Positions 45,364-55,573 of a stretch of 64,000 nt of DNA are shown in pieces. The DNA is from Robinsoniella peoriensis (GTDB lineage: Bacteria; Bacillota; Clostridia; Lachnospirales; Lachnospiraceae). A program made the translations under genes and the position numbers. The stretch lies in NCBI RefSeq assembly GCF_042680125.1, contig NZ_JBHTNY010000008.1. One strand, written 5' to 3'. The stretch's first letter is position 1. Each line of letters begins with the position of its first letter. The notes under the pieces were generated by a model. That model did no database searches. It was not told the origin of the DNA and saw nothing but the letters and a program-made list of their open reading frames with translations.

Positions 45364-45410
45364 CTGACTACCTCCTGTTTATATTTTTTGTTGTTTGTTG
45401 ATCTGCTTAT

Positions 45411-45475
45411 ATTATAGCGAATAACAGGCATTCGCCGAAATAGGTCATTTTTAATAAAAGGTGGGTTATTTTATC
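45411..45475 (-). promoter_or_regulatory. Promoter and upstream site of the permease operon
   Basis: TATAAT (45411-45416) lies 17 bases from a weak -35 TTCGGC (45434-45439). Upstream, 45437-45475 (GAAATAGGTCATTTTTAATA then GGTGGGTTATTTTATC on the plus strand) is nearly identical to 51866-51903 in front of the intact binding-protein gene. The shared block is a likely binding site for the YesN-type regulator. Confidence 0.7.
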
Positions 45476-45618
45476 ACAGCAGGAAGCGGCATGGCTTCAA
45501 GTACATAAGAAATGCGACCAGCTAAGTGGCCGCATCAACTTATACATTTTTCATAAAATAATATGTCTGCCTGACAGCTGCCGGTTCAATCTGCCCGGTG
45601 CCTGATGTAAATATAGAT

Positions 45619-48600
45619 TTATCTTACGTTCACTTTCACTTTATAGATCTTGCCATTGGCTGTCTTTACTGTAATTCTCGCTTCTCCCTTCCTTTTAGCC
45701 GTGATTTTACCACTCTTATTAACATTTGCTACTCTTCTGTCAGAAGTCTCAAAAGTAATTTTTTCTGTTGCCGTAACTGGATTTCTTGTCACGTTCAGTT
45801 TTCGGGATCTGCCTTTTGCCAAGGTCAGTTTTGATACATCTGCCTTGATACTCTTAGTTGTAACTTTGCTCTTTACCACATTAACGGTAAGCTTTGCGGA
45901 TGCACCCTTACGGGTTGTGACCGTGATGGTTGCTTTTCCCGTTTTCTTCGCTGTAATCTTTCCTTTTTTATCTACGGCTGCCACTGACTTTTTGGAGCTG
46001 GTCCAGCTCTTAATTTTATCGCCTTTTTGTAAACCGGACGCTTTAATCGCCTTCGTTGATTTTTTCAATTGCAGCGGAATGGATTTTGCATTGAGTTTTA
46101 CCGCCGCCTTTACTACCGTTATATTGCAGCTTGCACTTTTACCGCTTCCATCCATTGCTCTGGCTGTAATGACAGTTGTTCCCTTTTTCTTTGCTGTCAC
46201 ATTTCCTGATGCATCTACCGCTGCTACTGAGGAATTGCTGCTGGACCATGTAACTGTGCGGTCTTTGGCATCTGCCGGACTTACGGAAGCGCTCAGCTTC
46301 ATTCTGTCTTTGACAAACAGCCTGTCACTGACCTTATTAAGCTTGATACTGCCCACTTTCACCGGTTCTGCCGGAGGATTTGGCTTGACAGTAACACGTA
46401 CAAGTGCCTGATCCGCCTGGTATAAGGAGACGTATGCCTTGTCAACGGTTTGCTTTCCGGCATCATAAACAGCCAGTACACTCCTGGCATTTTCAAGCGC
46501 CCGGGCGAATACTTTCCAGCTTTCGGGTGTATAATCTTTTGCCTGTTTTCCCTCTGCGGTACGTACTAATGCCTGCAGATCTATTTTGTCACTCTTTTCC
46601 TCTAATCCGTTTACAGCTGCCGTTAGCGCATTCGTGACACCATCCACATCTGCGGAAGCGGCATACGGGTCCATCAGCAGTCTGCCTGCTGCCTGAAGCT
46701 GTACCTGTAATTCTTCCCAGCTGGCATTTGTATATATTTGTCTGCTGTTATTCTTTATTTTCCAGTCACTATACAGAGTCTGCATTTCATCCGTCTGTGT
46801 TGGCTGTGGATGATCCGGAGTTGCCAGATCAGCATACAGTTCAATTTCAGCAATCTGTTTGTTCGTGGAATTGTTTGGTGCATTGAGCCACAACAGCTTC
46901 ACATACCGGTATTGACCTGCAAGTGTTTCATAAACAGCCTGTCCGCCATCCTTTTGGAAGACCTGAGGATCACGTAATGTTGCATCTGCCAGTATCGTCC
47001 AGTCTGTTTTGTTATTTGATCCTTCGATCCGGTATTTCGGCAGATACGCACCATTTCCAAGTTTAACCACGATGCCGTGCAGCCCGTTTTCCTGCAGCAG
47101 ATCCATTAATATGGTCTGTGAACCAATAGGAGCGTATGGTACCCATTCCATATGGGGATCACCATCAAATAAACCAGAATCTGTATTTGAATAAATGCCG
47201 TCTTCCGTGTAAATGCCACTGCCGACACTTTTTACCAGCGGAGTCTGCACAACTCCTTCATACTGCGGAACTTCATCATCTTCCGGCGGCGCAATTGCTT
47301 CACTATATACCTCAAACTCAGACATTGTAGCCCAATTTCCCTGAACATCATTGAATGTCAGCTTAAGGTACTGGTAATTACAGTCTGTTAGTATCTCCAC
47401 AAGGGACAGACCACCTTTATTTATGGTTTCTTTGTCTGTTTCTTCTGTTATGAGACTCCAGTTGTTTCCATCCTCTGACCCTTCCAGCCGATAGCTGACA
47501 ACAGACGTTCCTCCAACCATATACATATTGATAAAACCAATTTTTCTGCTTTTACCCAAATCATACTCAATCCACTGGGGCATATTACCGCTGCCTGCAC
47601 ACCAGTAGGTAGTATTGTCCCCATCTGCCGATTTGGGCGGTGCGCTCACTGGGGCAGAAGCTGAACTTGCTGTTACCTGTGCATCCGCCGCATGATTGAC
47701 ATTTGAAAATGCAGGATCGTTATAAACCTCTAATTCTACAATCGTTGCCCAGTTTCCTTCTACCTTGTTAAACTCTGCCTTCAGATACCTATAGGTACCT
47801 GCTGCGGGTATATCCAAAACAACAGACTGTGAGTTTGCTGCCTGTTCCGGTTTCTCATCCACTCCTTTATAAAGCGGCTGCCAGTCTTCTTTATCATTGG
47901 AACCAAGAATTGTATAGTCTACAGAAGACGTGCCTCCATACATATACATATTGATATTATTAAATGTCTGTTCTTCCTTTAAATCTACGCTCAGCCATTG
48001 AGGCATATTCCCGCTGTCCGCACACCACCAGGTTGATGAGTTGCCATCCACTGCCTTATCTGCCGTGGAATCACTGGATGCTGAACCTGACTCTGCAATG
48101 CTAAAACTTGCCAGATTTTCCAGTTCGTCTGTTTCCTCTTCCGGTGACTTGTCTGCAAATACCTCAACTTCATACACGGCTGCCCAGTTTGATGTAATGT
48201 CTGTATATTCCAGTCTGAGGTAACGGTAGGTACCCTCCTTGGTGATGCGTAAACGATCCATATTTTTAACTACCGTCGGTTTTTGATCGGTTGCTGCAAA
48301 GACCTCCTCCCAGTTTTCTCCATCCAGAGAACCTTTGAGATTATAAGAAACCTTTTCCGTTCTTGTACTCATTCCTCTGTGCATCAGGATATTTATTTCC
48401 TGGAATGATTTCGGATCACCCATATCGATTTCCAGCCATTGGGGCATGTCTCCGCTGTCTGCACACCAATAGGTAGCATAATCTCCATCAACTGCACAAT
48501 CCGGGGCAAAACTTATAAGATCGCTATTATCTGAGCTTGCAGTAGCTGAAGCTCCAACCGCCAGATTTTCCCGATGGGAAATATACGGATCATCATATAT

Positions 48601-50337
48601 TGCTTCTGTTTCATATGCTCCCAGATCATCGCTGGTCAGTAAAAATACCCAATCCCCGGTAGTTGGCTTCTTTGGAATCTCATACGTTCCATCTGCCGCC
48701 GTGATACCATCTCCCGCATCTGTAAACTTTCCGGTTAATGGATTATACCAGCGTGCTGTATACACTTCATCCGTATTCAGGGCTGACAAGAGACCAGTAG
48801 ATAAATCCTTATTATAAAAATATGCCACATAGGTTTTCCCATCTTCGGTAGATGCCACTACTTTATTTTCCGCTGTGCAATTTGAATACGCTGTATCATT
48901 GAACCGGGGAATCAGTTCATAAAACCTTACATATTCAAAAAATTTGCGCAGATATGTCATTTCAAATGATCCTGGTTTATCCAGCCCCATATACCAAGGT
49001 TCAAAGCTAAAACTCCCATACCACCCCATATTTCCGGCTGTGGAGTAGCTATTTGCCCAGACACCTGTCGTTCCATAGGTAAATCCATAGCTGCCCATAA
49101 GATTCGTGCGCCATGCTGAGATACGTGATGCATCATATCCATTGAAACCACCGCAGGTTATATCTTCATAGTTTGCCTCTAATTCCAGGAAAGGCTTTAC
49201 CTTCTCATTATCCCAGTAGCTCTTATAGAAATCCTTGCCCTGCTGTGTGGGGCCATGTCCATTTTGCAACCCCCACCATTCATGCCAGGGCTGTTTATCC
49301 AAATCTCTGGAATAGGCATTATTGTTGTCCATGGGAAACATGTGCGCTCCCTGGGGATGATTGTACCCGTCACCTTTATCTACGATTTCAGCTGAGGCTT
49401 TCCATACATTATAATGGGGTTCTCCGGTAATCTCCTGAGCGGTAATCCATACCACCGGATAGCTGGCATATCGCGCAGTCAGATAACGTGAAATCTGCTC
49501 AACTGCTTCCTGCCCCATGCCATTCACCGTATGGCTGTGCACACCGTAACCAAGTGCAATCACCATACCGTTATCTGCCAGATAATCAAACATGCCGTCT
49601 ATCTTGTCCGTAAATGTATCCGGATTAATGGTGTTGTATTTATCCAGCCATAAGCCAGGTTCACTGGTTGTAGCAAGCTGACCGCCCCCATCATTTTCAC
49701 CGCTGTCAAAGTAAGTCTGGTATACGGTAAACCCTTTATCCAGTCTGTCATTTACTTCATGCTGAAACTGGTTTTGGCATTTACAGTCCGGATAGTTGCA
49801 CTGGGTTGTGGAAACATAGTTCGGTGCCTGCCAGTTGGTATCCCCCAGCCAGTAAAAAGGTGTTCCGTCATCGTATGTAAAATATCTTCCATTGTCGCTG
49901 ATGCGTACAAAACCGTGCCGGTCAAGATCTGTGTTTCCTGTGTTTGGCACAGCCTCTACCTTGCCGGATACATTATGCAGCCCTGTATTGGCTGCGTCCG
50001 AACTGGTAATGGTATAGCTCCAGGTTCCTGTCTTAGTAGGTGAAAAACGCACGCGCCACTCATCTTCTCCATTCCAGAAGCCATATAAATGAATTTTTGT
50101 TCCGTCTGTATGTTCAAACACTGCATCAATCTCAACATCCAGGTATGGATTAGTATATTCCTTATCACTGGTCAGGATAATATCCGTCCGCTTCCATACT
50201 TCTGCCTGAGTTGTGGGCAGCGTTTTCCCGGTCTTAGCCTGGCCCGCCAGAACCGTCACATTTTCCGTCAAACCAACAGATAATACTACACAGATGCTTA
50301 ATAACACTGCTATTAATCTACGAAATGTTTTTTTCAT
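45619..50337 (-). CDS. Secreted DUF4038-type glycoside hydrolase with four discoidin-like domains and Ig-like repeats
   Basis: 1572 residues. Signal peptide (about 1-32), a DUF5060-like domain (45-130), then a DUF4038-type TIM-barrel (about 145-500: FTYDDGTPFYWLGDTNW, VVWITAQEITGEP, FLELEANYED), related to the apiosidase family GH140, and a C-terminal beta domain (GDWVFLL). Next come three close discoidin-like (F5/8C, CBM32-like) repeats and a divergent fourth (about 600-1190), each with DGD or similar, WC and WLEIDMG-type motifs. A helical FIVAR-like region (1190-1320) and three group 2 Ig-like domains close it. No sortase motif or dockerin is present. It probably degrades a plant side-chain polysaccharide outside the cell. 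It lies between binding protein and permease genes. Confidence 0.85.
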   Translation of the reverse strand: MKKTFRRLIAVLLSICVVLSVGLTENVTVLAGQAKTGKTLPTTQAEVWKRTDIILTSDKEYTNPYLDVEIDAVFEHTDGTKIHLYGFWNGEDEWRVRFSPTKTGTWSYTITSSDAANTGLHNVSGKVEAVPNTGNTDLDRHGFVRISDNGRYFTYDDGTPFYWLGDTNWQAPNYVSTTQCNYPDCKCQNQFQHEVNDRLDKGFTVYQTYFDSGENDGGGQLATTSEPGLWLDKYNTINPDTFTDKIDGMFDYLADNGMVIALGYGVHSHTVNGMGQEAVEQISRYLTARYASYPVVWITAQEITGEPHYNVWKASAEIVDKGDGYNHPQGAHMFPMDNNNAYSRDLDKQPWHEWWGLQNGHGPTQQGKDFYKSYWDNEKVKPFLELEANYEDITCGGFNGYDASRISAWRTNLMGSYGFTYGTTGVWANSYSTAGNMGWYGSFSFEPWYMGLDKPGSFEMTYLRKFFEYVRFYELIPRFNDTAYSNCTAENKVVASTEDGKTYVAYFYNKDLSTGLLSALNTDEVYTARWYNPLTGKFTDAGDGITAADGTYEIPKKPTTGDWVFLLTSDDLGAYETEAIYDDPYISHRENLAVGASATASSDNSDLISFAPDCAVDGDYATYWCADSGDMPQWLEIDMGDPKSFQEINILMHRGMSTRTEKVSYNLKGSLDGENWEEVFAATDQKPTVVKNMDRLRITKEGTYRYLRLEYTDITSNWAAVYEVEVFADKSPEEETDELENLASFSIAESGSASSDSTADKAVDGNSSTWWCADSGNMPQWLSVDLKEEQTFNNINMYMYGGTSSVDYTILGSNDKEDWQPLYKGVDEKPEQAANSQSVVLDIPAAGTYRYLKAEFNKVEGNWATIVELEVYNDPAFSNVNHAADAQVTASSASAPVSAPPKSADGDNTTYWCAGSGNMPQWIEYDLGKSRKIGFINMYMVGGTSVVSYRLEGSEDGNNWSLITEETDKETINKGGLSLVEILTDCNYQYLKLTFNDVQGNWATMSEFEVYSEAIAPPEDDEVPQYEGVVQTPLVKSVGSGIYTEDGIYSNTDSGLFDGDPHMEWVPYAPIGSQTILMDLLQENGLHGIVVKLGNGAYLPKYRIEGSNNKTDWTILADATLRDPQVFQKDGGQAVYETLAGQYRYVKLLWLNAPNNSTNKQIAEIELYADLATPDHPQPTQTDEMQTLYSDWKIKNNSRQIYTNASWEELQVQLQAAGRLLMDPYAASADVDGVTNALTAAVNGLEEKSDKIDLQALVRTAEGKQAKDYTPESWKVFARALENARSVLAVYDAGKQTVDKAYVSLYQADQALVRVTVKPNPPAEPVKVGSIKLNKVSDRLFVKDRMKLSASVSPADAKDRTVTWSSSNSSVAAVDASGNVTAKKKGTTVITARAMDGSGKSASCNITVVKAAVKLNAKSIPLQLKKSTKAIKASGLQKGDKIKSWTSSKKSVAAVDKKGKITAKKTGKATITVTTRKGASAKLTVNVVKSKVTTKSIKADVSKLTLAKGRSRKLNVTRNPVTATEKITFETSDRRVANVNKSGKITAKRKGEARITVKTANGKIYKVKVNVR

Positions 50338-50454
50338 TCTTTTCCCCCTTGCACATGTTTCATAAAGGCTAGTACAGCGTTGCGTGTTTCGTGCGCCTTT
50401 AAAACTATGCGAACCTATTCATCGTTTTCTTTTCACCTTCTTAAGAACAATCAC

Positions 50455-51795
50455 CTATTCAGACACAACTACCGATGATTTTATTTTTTCAAATTCTGTA
50501 TTTAACTTCTGCAGTTCTGTCTCCGCAGGCGAGCCAGCCAGTATAGACTGCAGTCCGTTTTCCATCATGGTCATAAATCCTGCCGGCATGGTCGCTTTCT
50601 GGCTCATGATGATTTCATATTTATCACTGGATAATGCTGCTACGTAGCTTTCCAGTACCGGATCCACTTTATAATCGATTGGCAGGAAATTGGTTAAGGA
50701 CTGGGAGGTCAGATATTCACTTAAATTTTCTTCCTTCGTAAACCAGTCATACAGTTTTCCGGCTGCTTCTGCATTTTTGGTGTTGGCCGAAATTACAATA
50801 CTTCTGTCTGAGGAGCCGGTCATATATATTTTGCCGTCTGTTTCGTCAACCGGAGTGATAAAGCATCCCAGTTCAAATTTTTCCGGGTCCGCATTTTTAA
50901 TTTCATCCAGTCCTGGCACCCAGGTTCCCTGTGGCAGCATTGCGGCCTTTCCCTCTACAAAGTAGGTAACGGACTGTGGGTAAGTCATGGTCAGGGAAGA
51001 CTTTCCTATATATCCTTCCTGGCACATTTTTTCCGCCAGTTCGAATTCTTTTTTGAACAGCTCGGATGCCTGTTTGTCCCCGTTGTAAAGTGCAAGTCCC
51101 CATTCCGGTGTGTCTTTTAAGTAATCACCAAATTGTCTGCTTCTGAAAAACATTTCAAAAGTCCATGCATCTTTATCCCCAAATACAAATGGTTCCACAC
51201 CGTCTGCTTTTATTTTATCAGACGCTGCCCACAGGTCCTCCATGGTTTTTGGCTCTTCCAGATTTAATTTTTTAAAATACTTTTTATTATAGAAGATGGG
51301 GTCTGGTCCTCCCTGGGTGCAGACAGGAAAGCCGTACTGTTTGCCGTCGATTGTATACAAATCTTCCAGAGATTTGGATTTTGCCAGGGTTTCCTTTGAC
51401 GGGCGGTCGCTTACATCCATCAGATATCCTTCTTTGACGAACTTTTCATACTGTGCCGGCTGAATTAAAAAGACATCCGGAGCATCATCGGAAATCAGTC
51501 TGGTCTTTAACAGCTTATCGTAATTAGTGCCGTCCACTGCCTCAACCTCTACTTTGATATCCGGGTTCTCTTCCATGAATTTCTCAATGAATGCCTTGTC
51601 TTCGCCACCGGTCATCCACGACACAAACCGGATTGTGGTCTGCTCTGTGGAACTGCCGGTTTCCTTTGCTCCTTCAGCTGACTGACTCTCTGCTCCTTTT
51701 GCATCTGTTCCCTTCGTCTCTGCTCCTTTTGAGCAGCCTGCTGCACTTACCGCCATGATCCCAGCTAAAGCCAGTAATAAGATTCTCTTTCTCAT
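50455..51795 (-). CDS. Sugar-binding lipoprotein of an ABC importer
   Basis: 446 residues. Lipoprotein signal with lipobox AVSAAGCSKG, then a low-complexity spacer and an extracellular solute-binding (family 1) domain: TTIRFVSWMTGGEDKAFIEKFMEENPDIKVEVE, SDDAPDVFLIQPAQYEKF, FVEGKAAMLPQGTWVPG. Delivers sugar to the permeases at 43485-45192. GGGAGG precedes the ATG. A terminator is not seen before the hydrolase gene (117-base gap), so both may be on one transcript. Confidence 0.95.
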   Translation of the reverse strand: MRKRILLLALAGIMAVSAAGCSKGAETKGTDAKGAESQSAEGAKETGSSTEQTTIRFVSWMTGGEDKAFIEKFMEENPDIKVEVEAVDGTNYDKLLKTRLISDDAPDVFLIQPAQYEKFVKEGYLMDVSDRPSKETLAKSKSLEDLYTIDGKQYGFPVCTQGGPDPIFYNKKYFKKLNLEEPKTMEDLWAASDKIKADGVEPFVFGDKDAWTFEMFFRSRQFGDYLKDTPEWGLALYNGDKQASELFKKEFELAEKMCQEGYIGKSSLTMTYPQSVTYFVEGKAAMLPQGTWVPGLDEIKNADPEKFELGCFITPVDETDGKIYMTGSSDRSIVISANTKNAEAAGKLYDWFTKEENLSEYLTSQSLTNFLPIDYKVDPVLESYVAALSSDKYEIIMSQKATMPAGFMTMMENGLQSILAGSPAETELQKLNTEFEKIKSSVVVSE

Positions 51796-51838
51796 ACTTT
51801 AATACCTCCCAATGTTTTCGTTTTTTGGATCTAACCAT

Positions 51839-51903
51839 ATTATATCGAATTAAGTGTATTTCCTGAAATAGGTCATTTTTAATAAACAGTGGGTTATTTT
51901 ATC
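51839..51903 (-). promoter_or_regulatory. Promoter and upstream site of the binding-protein gene
   Basis: TATAAT (51839-51844) is 17 bases from TTCAGG (51862-51867). The upstream block to 51903 matches the one before the permease operon (45437-45475). The weak -35 next to a conserved block fits activation by the adjacent AraC-type regulator. Confidence 0.75.
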
Positions 51904-51923
51904 CCAATATGAAATATATCCAC

Positions 51924-51969
51924 AAAAGAGAGGAATCCCACTGCTTACGGCGTTGGATTCCTCTCTTTT
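51924..51969 (-). terminator. Terminator of the YesMN-type regulator genes
   Basis: AAAAGAGAGGAATCC and GGATTCCTCTCTTTT form a long, nearly perfect stem around a 13-base loop; TTTTGTGG follows on the minus strand. Confidence 0.9.
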
Positions 51970-51983
51970 ATGGTCTTCTTATA

Positions 51984-53576
51984 TTACCCTTTCTTATATT
52001 GTCCGGGTGTAATTCCCTCCCATTTTTTAAATGTCTTATAAAAATGCTTCACATCCGCAAATCCAATTTTATCACAGATATCCGCTGTTTTCACATTTTG
52101 GTCTAACAGACGCTTAGCTTCTTCGATCCGAACCTTATTCACGTAGTCTATAAAGTTCAGCCCTTCTTCATTTTTAAAAAATTTACTAAAATACGCCGGG
52201 CTGAAATTAACATGTTCCGCCACACTTTCCAGTGTAAGATGAAATCCCAAATTCTGTTCGATGTATTCTTTTGCCCGGATTATAATTTTTTCATTTCCAA
52301 GCCCGGACTGTTGTTCCAATGCCTTCATACACAATAAAATTTTTTCAAGCAGGAAGGCCTTCATCTCTTCTATCGTGTCGAACGTCTGTATCTTATTATA
52401 GAGGGAAAACTCATTATCCAATACCCTGGAACTGTCAATCTCCTTTTTTTCCAGTTCTTTATGCAGCAGCACAAAAAGGTTCAGATGCATTTTATTTAAT
52501 TTTTTTACATCCGCCAGCATTAAATTAAGAAACGGCGCATACAAATCATCCACATATTTTTTAATCTGCCCGATATCACCCTGATATAAACTTTTTATAA
52601 TTGCTTCTTCCAGTATCTGACCCGCATCACTGTTTTTCCTGGCACTGGTCTGTTCCTCGGATGCGAAATATATCACACCGCCTCCCAGTATAAGCCTCTT
52701 ATTCACCGTATCTTTTGCGGAAGTATACGCCTCTTGTATTCTTTGTAATCCGGATACTTCCCTTCCAACTCCAAAGGTCAGCTCTGCTTGTTTAAAATAG
52801 CTGATATACCGGCGGATATTATCAAACAGCTGTTGGTATATCAGTTTATCATCTTTATTTGCAGAATCATAATTCATGAGGATTCCGTTTATATTTTTAT
52901 CGGAAAAGAAACAGGCATTCATAACATTCATTTTTGCAATTTCATTTGTTATATTCTCAATGCCAAATTGAATAATCTCCTGATCTTCCCTGGTAATTTC
53001 CTGATCAGAACAATCTTTGATGGTATAGCAGCAGATTTGAAACAACGTTTTCTCAAGTCGTACCGGTTCCTCACGAAATGCATTGCCGTATTTTTCCGAA
53101 TTACTGTTGTTGCCGGATATGATATCGTAGATATACTGCTTTTTTAATAATTCCCTGGCTCTTGCCCTGCTTTTATTCAGTTCCGCATACTGTTCCTTTT
53201 TAAATTGAATAATGGAAAGCTTCTCCTCTACTGCATCCATTGCTTCTTTTAACTTTTTATCGTCTATGGGTTTCAGCAGATAATTATATGCTCCAAGCTC
53301 CATGGTACGCTGGGCATATTCAAATTTATTATGACCGCTTAGAATAATATAGATAATATCCTTTTGTAAAGCATCTGCCTTCTCCATAAACTCTATTCCA
53401 GACATCTCCGGCATGCAGATATCCAGAAAAACCACATCGGGCAATTCCCTTTCCAGGGTCCTTAATGCGTCCTGTCCATTGTCCTCCATTAAAATATCCC
53501 AGTATTGAAATTTATTCAATTGACTTTTTAAAATGTCCCTTGCAAGGCTTTCATCATCAATAACCAGTATCTTCAT
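51984..53576 (-). CDS. YesN-like response regulator with AraC-type DNA-binding domain
   Basis: 530 residues. Receiver domain with VIDDESLARDIL, phosphoacceptor Asp in VVFLDICMPEMSG, IILSGHNKFEYA and YLLKPIDD. A long middle region (about 150-420) links to the C-terminal AraC/XylS double helix-turn-helix (LTLESVAEHVNFSPAYFSKFFK, NQNVKTADICDKIGFADVKHFYKTFKKWEGITPGQY). It follows its kinase by one base. It likely activates the two duplicated promoters of the sugar locus. Confidence 0.93.
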   Translation of the reverse strand: MKILVIDDESLARDILKSQLNKFQYWDILMEDNGQDALRTLERELPDVVFLDICMPEMSGIEFMEKADALQKDIIYIILSGHNKFEYAQRTMELGAYNYLLKPIDDKKLKEAMDAVEEKLSIIQFKKEQYAELNKSRARARELLKKQYIYDIISGNNSNSEKYGNAFREEPVRLEKTLFQICCYTIKDCSDQEITREDQEIIQFGIENITNEIAKMNVMNACFFSDKNINGILMNYDSANKDDKLIYQQLFDNIRRYISYFKQAELTFGVGREVSGLQRIQEAYTSAKDTVNKRLILGGGVIYFASEEQTSARKNSDAGQILEEAIIKSLYQGDIGQIKKYVDDLYAPFLNLMLADVKKLNKMHLNLFVLLHKELEKKEIDSSRVLDNEFSLYNKIQTFDTIEEMKAFLLEKILLCMKALEQQSGLGNEKIIIRAKEYIEQNLGFHLTLESVAEHVNFSPAYFSKFFKNEEGLNFIDYVNKVRIEEAKRLLDQNVKTADICDKIGFADVKHFYKTFKKWEGITPGQYKKG

Positions 53577-53577
53577 T

Positions 53578-55344
53578 TCATTCTTCCCCCTTTGTCACTT
53601 TCACCTTTGGATATCTGATTCTGACCGTGGTCTCATTATCATGACTGCTGATAAACTTCAGGCCGTATTGTTCCCCATAATAATAACGGATTCTTGCATT
53701 CACATTAAATATCCCGACTTTATCTTTATTTTTCATCACATATTGATCTTCTTTTACTGCTAGCTGTTCATTTATTTCTCTTAACTTTTCTTCTTCAATC
53801 GTCTTGCCGGTATTTGAGATGTAGATATTAAATTCATCCCTTACATTCAGCGCCACAATTTTTATTTGTCCCTCCTGTATGGATTTTTCCAAACCATGTT
53901 TAAAAGCATTTTCAATGATGGGCTGCAAGATCATCCTTGGAATCTCATTATCCAGAACATCGTCATCAATTTCTTTTATAATCGTATATTTATCATTGAA
54001 CCGGATTTTCTGCAAATAGATGTACTTATCTATGTACTCCAGCTCTTCTAAGAAAGAAACGATATATACTCCCCGGTTCAGGGAATATCGGAAATTATCG
54101 GAAAGGTACTGGATCATATCCGCCGTCTTACCGCTGTCCCCCTGCAGTGCCTCGGCCTTGATGGAATTCAGGGTATTAAATAAAAAGTGCGGGTTGATCT
54201 GGCTCTGATAATTTTCAAATTCCGCCTGCTTTTTTAACAATTCTAATTTATATTCTTTGTTAATCAAATTTCGGATGTTGGCAATCATATTATTAAATGC
54301 ATTCGCGATTGACCCAAATTCATCTTTTCTTTTAATGTCCACCTGCTCATACATATTTCCATTCTGAAATGATTTAATGGAAGAAATCAGCTTTCGAATG
54401 GGAGTATTAATGGTAACGGACACGATGATTGACAGGGCTGTGCATACGAAAAACAGAATTATGGTGAGGACGGTATTGTTCCTTTTGATAAATTCAGCCT
54501 TCGCCGCTATATTTTCAGAATCCAGGATAGATACCATTTTCCAGTAGTTGTCTGTTGATTCCCCCCAGGTAATGATTTTTTTACTTCCCAGGTCATTAAA
54601 TCCTTTATTATTAAAAATATCCTTCATTTCATTCTCATCCAGATCGGCATTTGAATAAAAGACATTTCCCTGGTGATCGTATACAATATTTATTTCCCCT
54701 TCTTCTCTCTCTACATTGGAAAAAATCTGTTCAAAGGTCTTCATTTTCTGATCAATTTTTAATACGCCTACTGTTTTATCATTGTATGGATTTACAATGG
54801 TACGGCAGACGGAAACCACCGGATCACGGGAGTTGGTGTAAGTATTTTCATGGGGAGCCACGATGACAGCTCGTCCATTTGCATCGATAGCATCCTGGAA
54901 CCAGCTTTCGTCTGCCACCGTCTTCAGATTCTGTGATGCCATATTCCGGTCATAAAAGAACTTTACTTCACCGCCCAGATCAATCATGCTGATACAGTCT
55001 AGTTTGAAATTCCCCTGTATGATGCTCACCAGGCTCCCGTAAACGGAATTATAATTATTGATGTATTCCTCGGTAAGGTTCTCCGTGTCCGTGTCCAGCA
55101 CATAGGAGATGTTCTCAAAGTTATACAGGGCAATGGACTGGCTCTTCAACACATTAAAGTTTTCTTTTATATTTTGGGCAATCTGATTATTTAAGTTTCC
55201 CTTACTGTCCATATAGCTGTCATAAATGCTTCTGTATGACATGTAATAGGAAATTGCCGAAAATATAATGATCGGAATACATATACTGACAAATAACATG
55301 AAAAATAATTTAAATACTATTTTCTCTCTGAGTAAATTTTTCAT
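53578..55344 (-). CDS. YesM-like sensor histidine kinase
   Basis: 588 residues from ATG 55344, which follows GAGGAGAGG. A transmembrane segment near residues 13-33, an extracellular dCache-like sensor domain (about 35-280), a second segment (about 290-315), HAMP (about 315-370), then a His_kinase domain (NPHFLFNTLNSIKAEAL) and ATPase domain (IIENAFKHGLEKS, VGIFNVNARI). It senses an extracellular ligand, probably the oligosaccharide carried by the locus, and phosphorylates the YesN-like partner. Confidence 0.92.
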   Translation of the reverse strand: MKNLLREKIVFKLFFMLFVSICIPIIIFSAISYYMSYRSIYDSYMDSKGNLNNQIAQNIKENFNVLKSQSIALYNFENISYVLDTDTENLTEEYINNYNSVYGSLVSIIQGNFKLDCISMIDLGGEVKFFYDRNMASQNLKTVADESWFQDAIDANGRAVIVAPHENTYTNSRDPVVSVCRTIVNPYNDKTVGVLKIDQKMKTFEQIFSNVEREEGEINIVYDHQGNVFYSNADLDENEMKDIFNNKGFNDLGSKKIITWGESTDNYWKMVSILDSENIAAKAEFIKRNNTVLTIILFFVCTALSIIVSVTINTPIRKLISSIKSFQNGNMYEQVDIKRKDEFGSIANAFNNMIANIRNLINKEYKLELLKKQAEFENYQSQINPHFLFNTLNSIKAEALQGDSGKTADMIQYLSDNFRYSLNRGVYIVSFLEELEYIDKYIYLQKIRFNDKYTIIKEIDDDVLDNEIPRMILQPIIENAFKHGLEKSIQEGQIKIVALNVRDEFNIYISNTGKTIEEEKLREINEQLAVKEDQYVMKNKDKVGIFNVNARIRYYYGEQYGLKFISSHDNETTVRIRYPKVKVTKGEE

Positions 55345-55573
55345 ACCTCTCCTCTTTCCCATAGATAACTGACATTCATGGTATGCATGATCACAGTTAC
55401 TTTCATCTAAACTACATTATATCTGACATTTACAGTTTTAGAAAGAACTTTTATAAATATAATTAGTATAAAAATATGATCTTCTATTTTCATAAAAAAG
55501 TAGATTGCTTTTTCTCCTGATATCTTTTATGATGATATATAGCAAACAAATAAAGGATAAGAGGGATTTTGAG

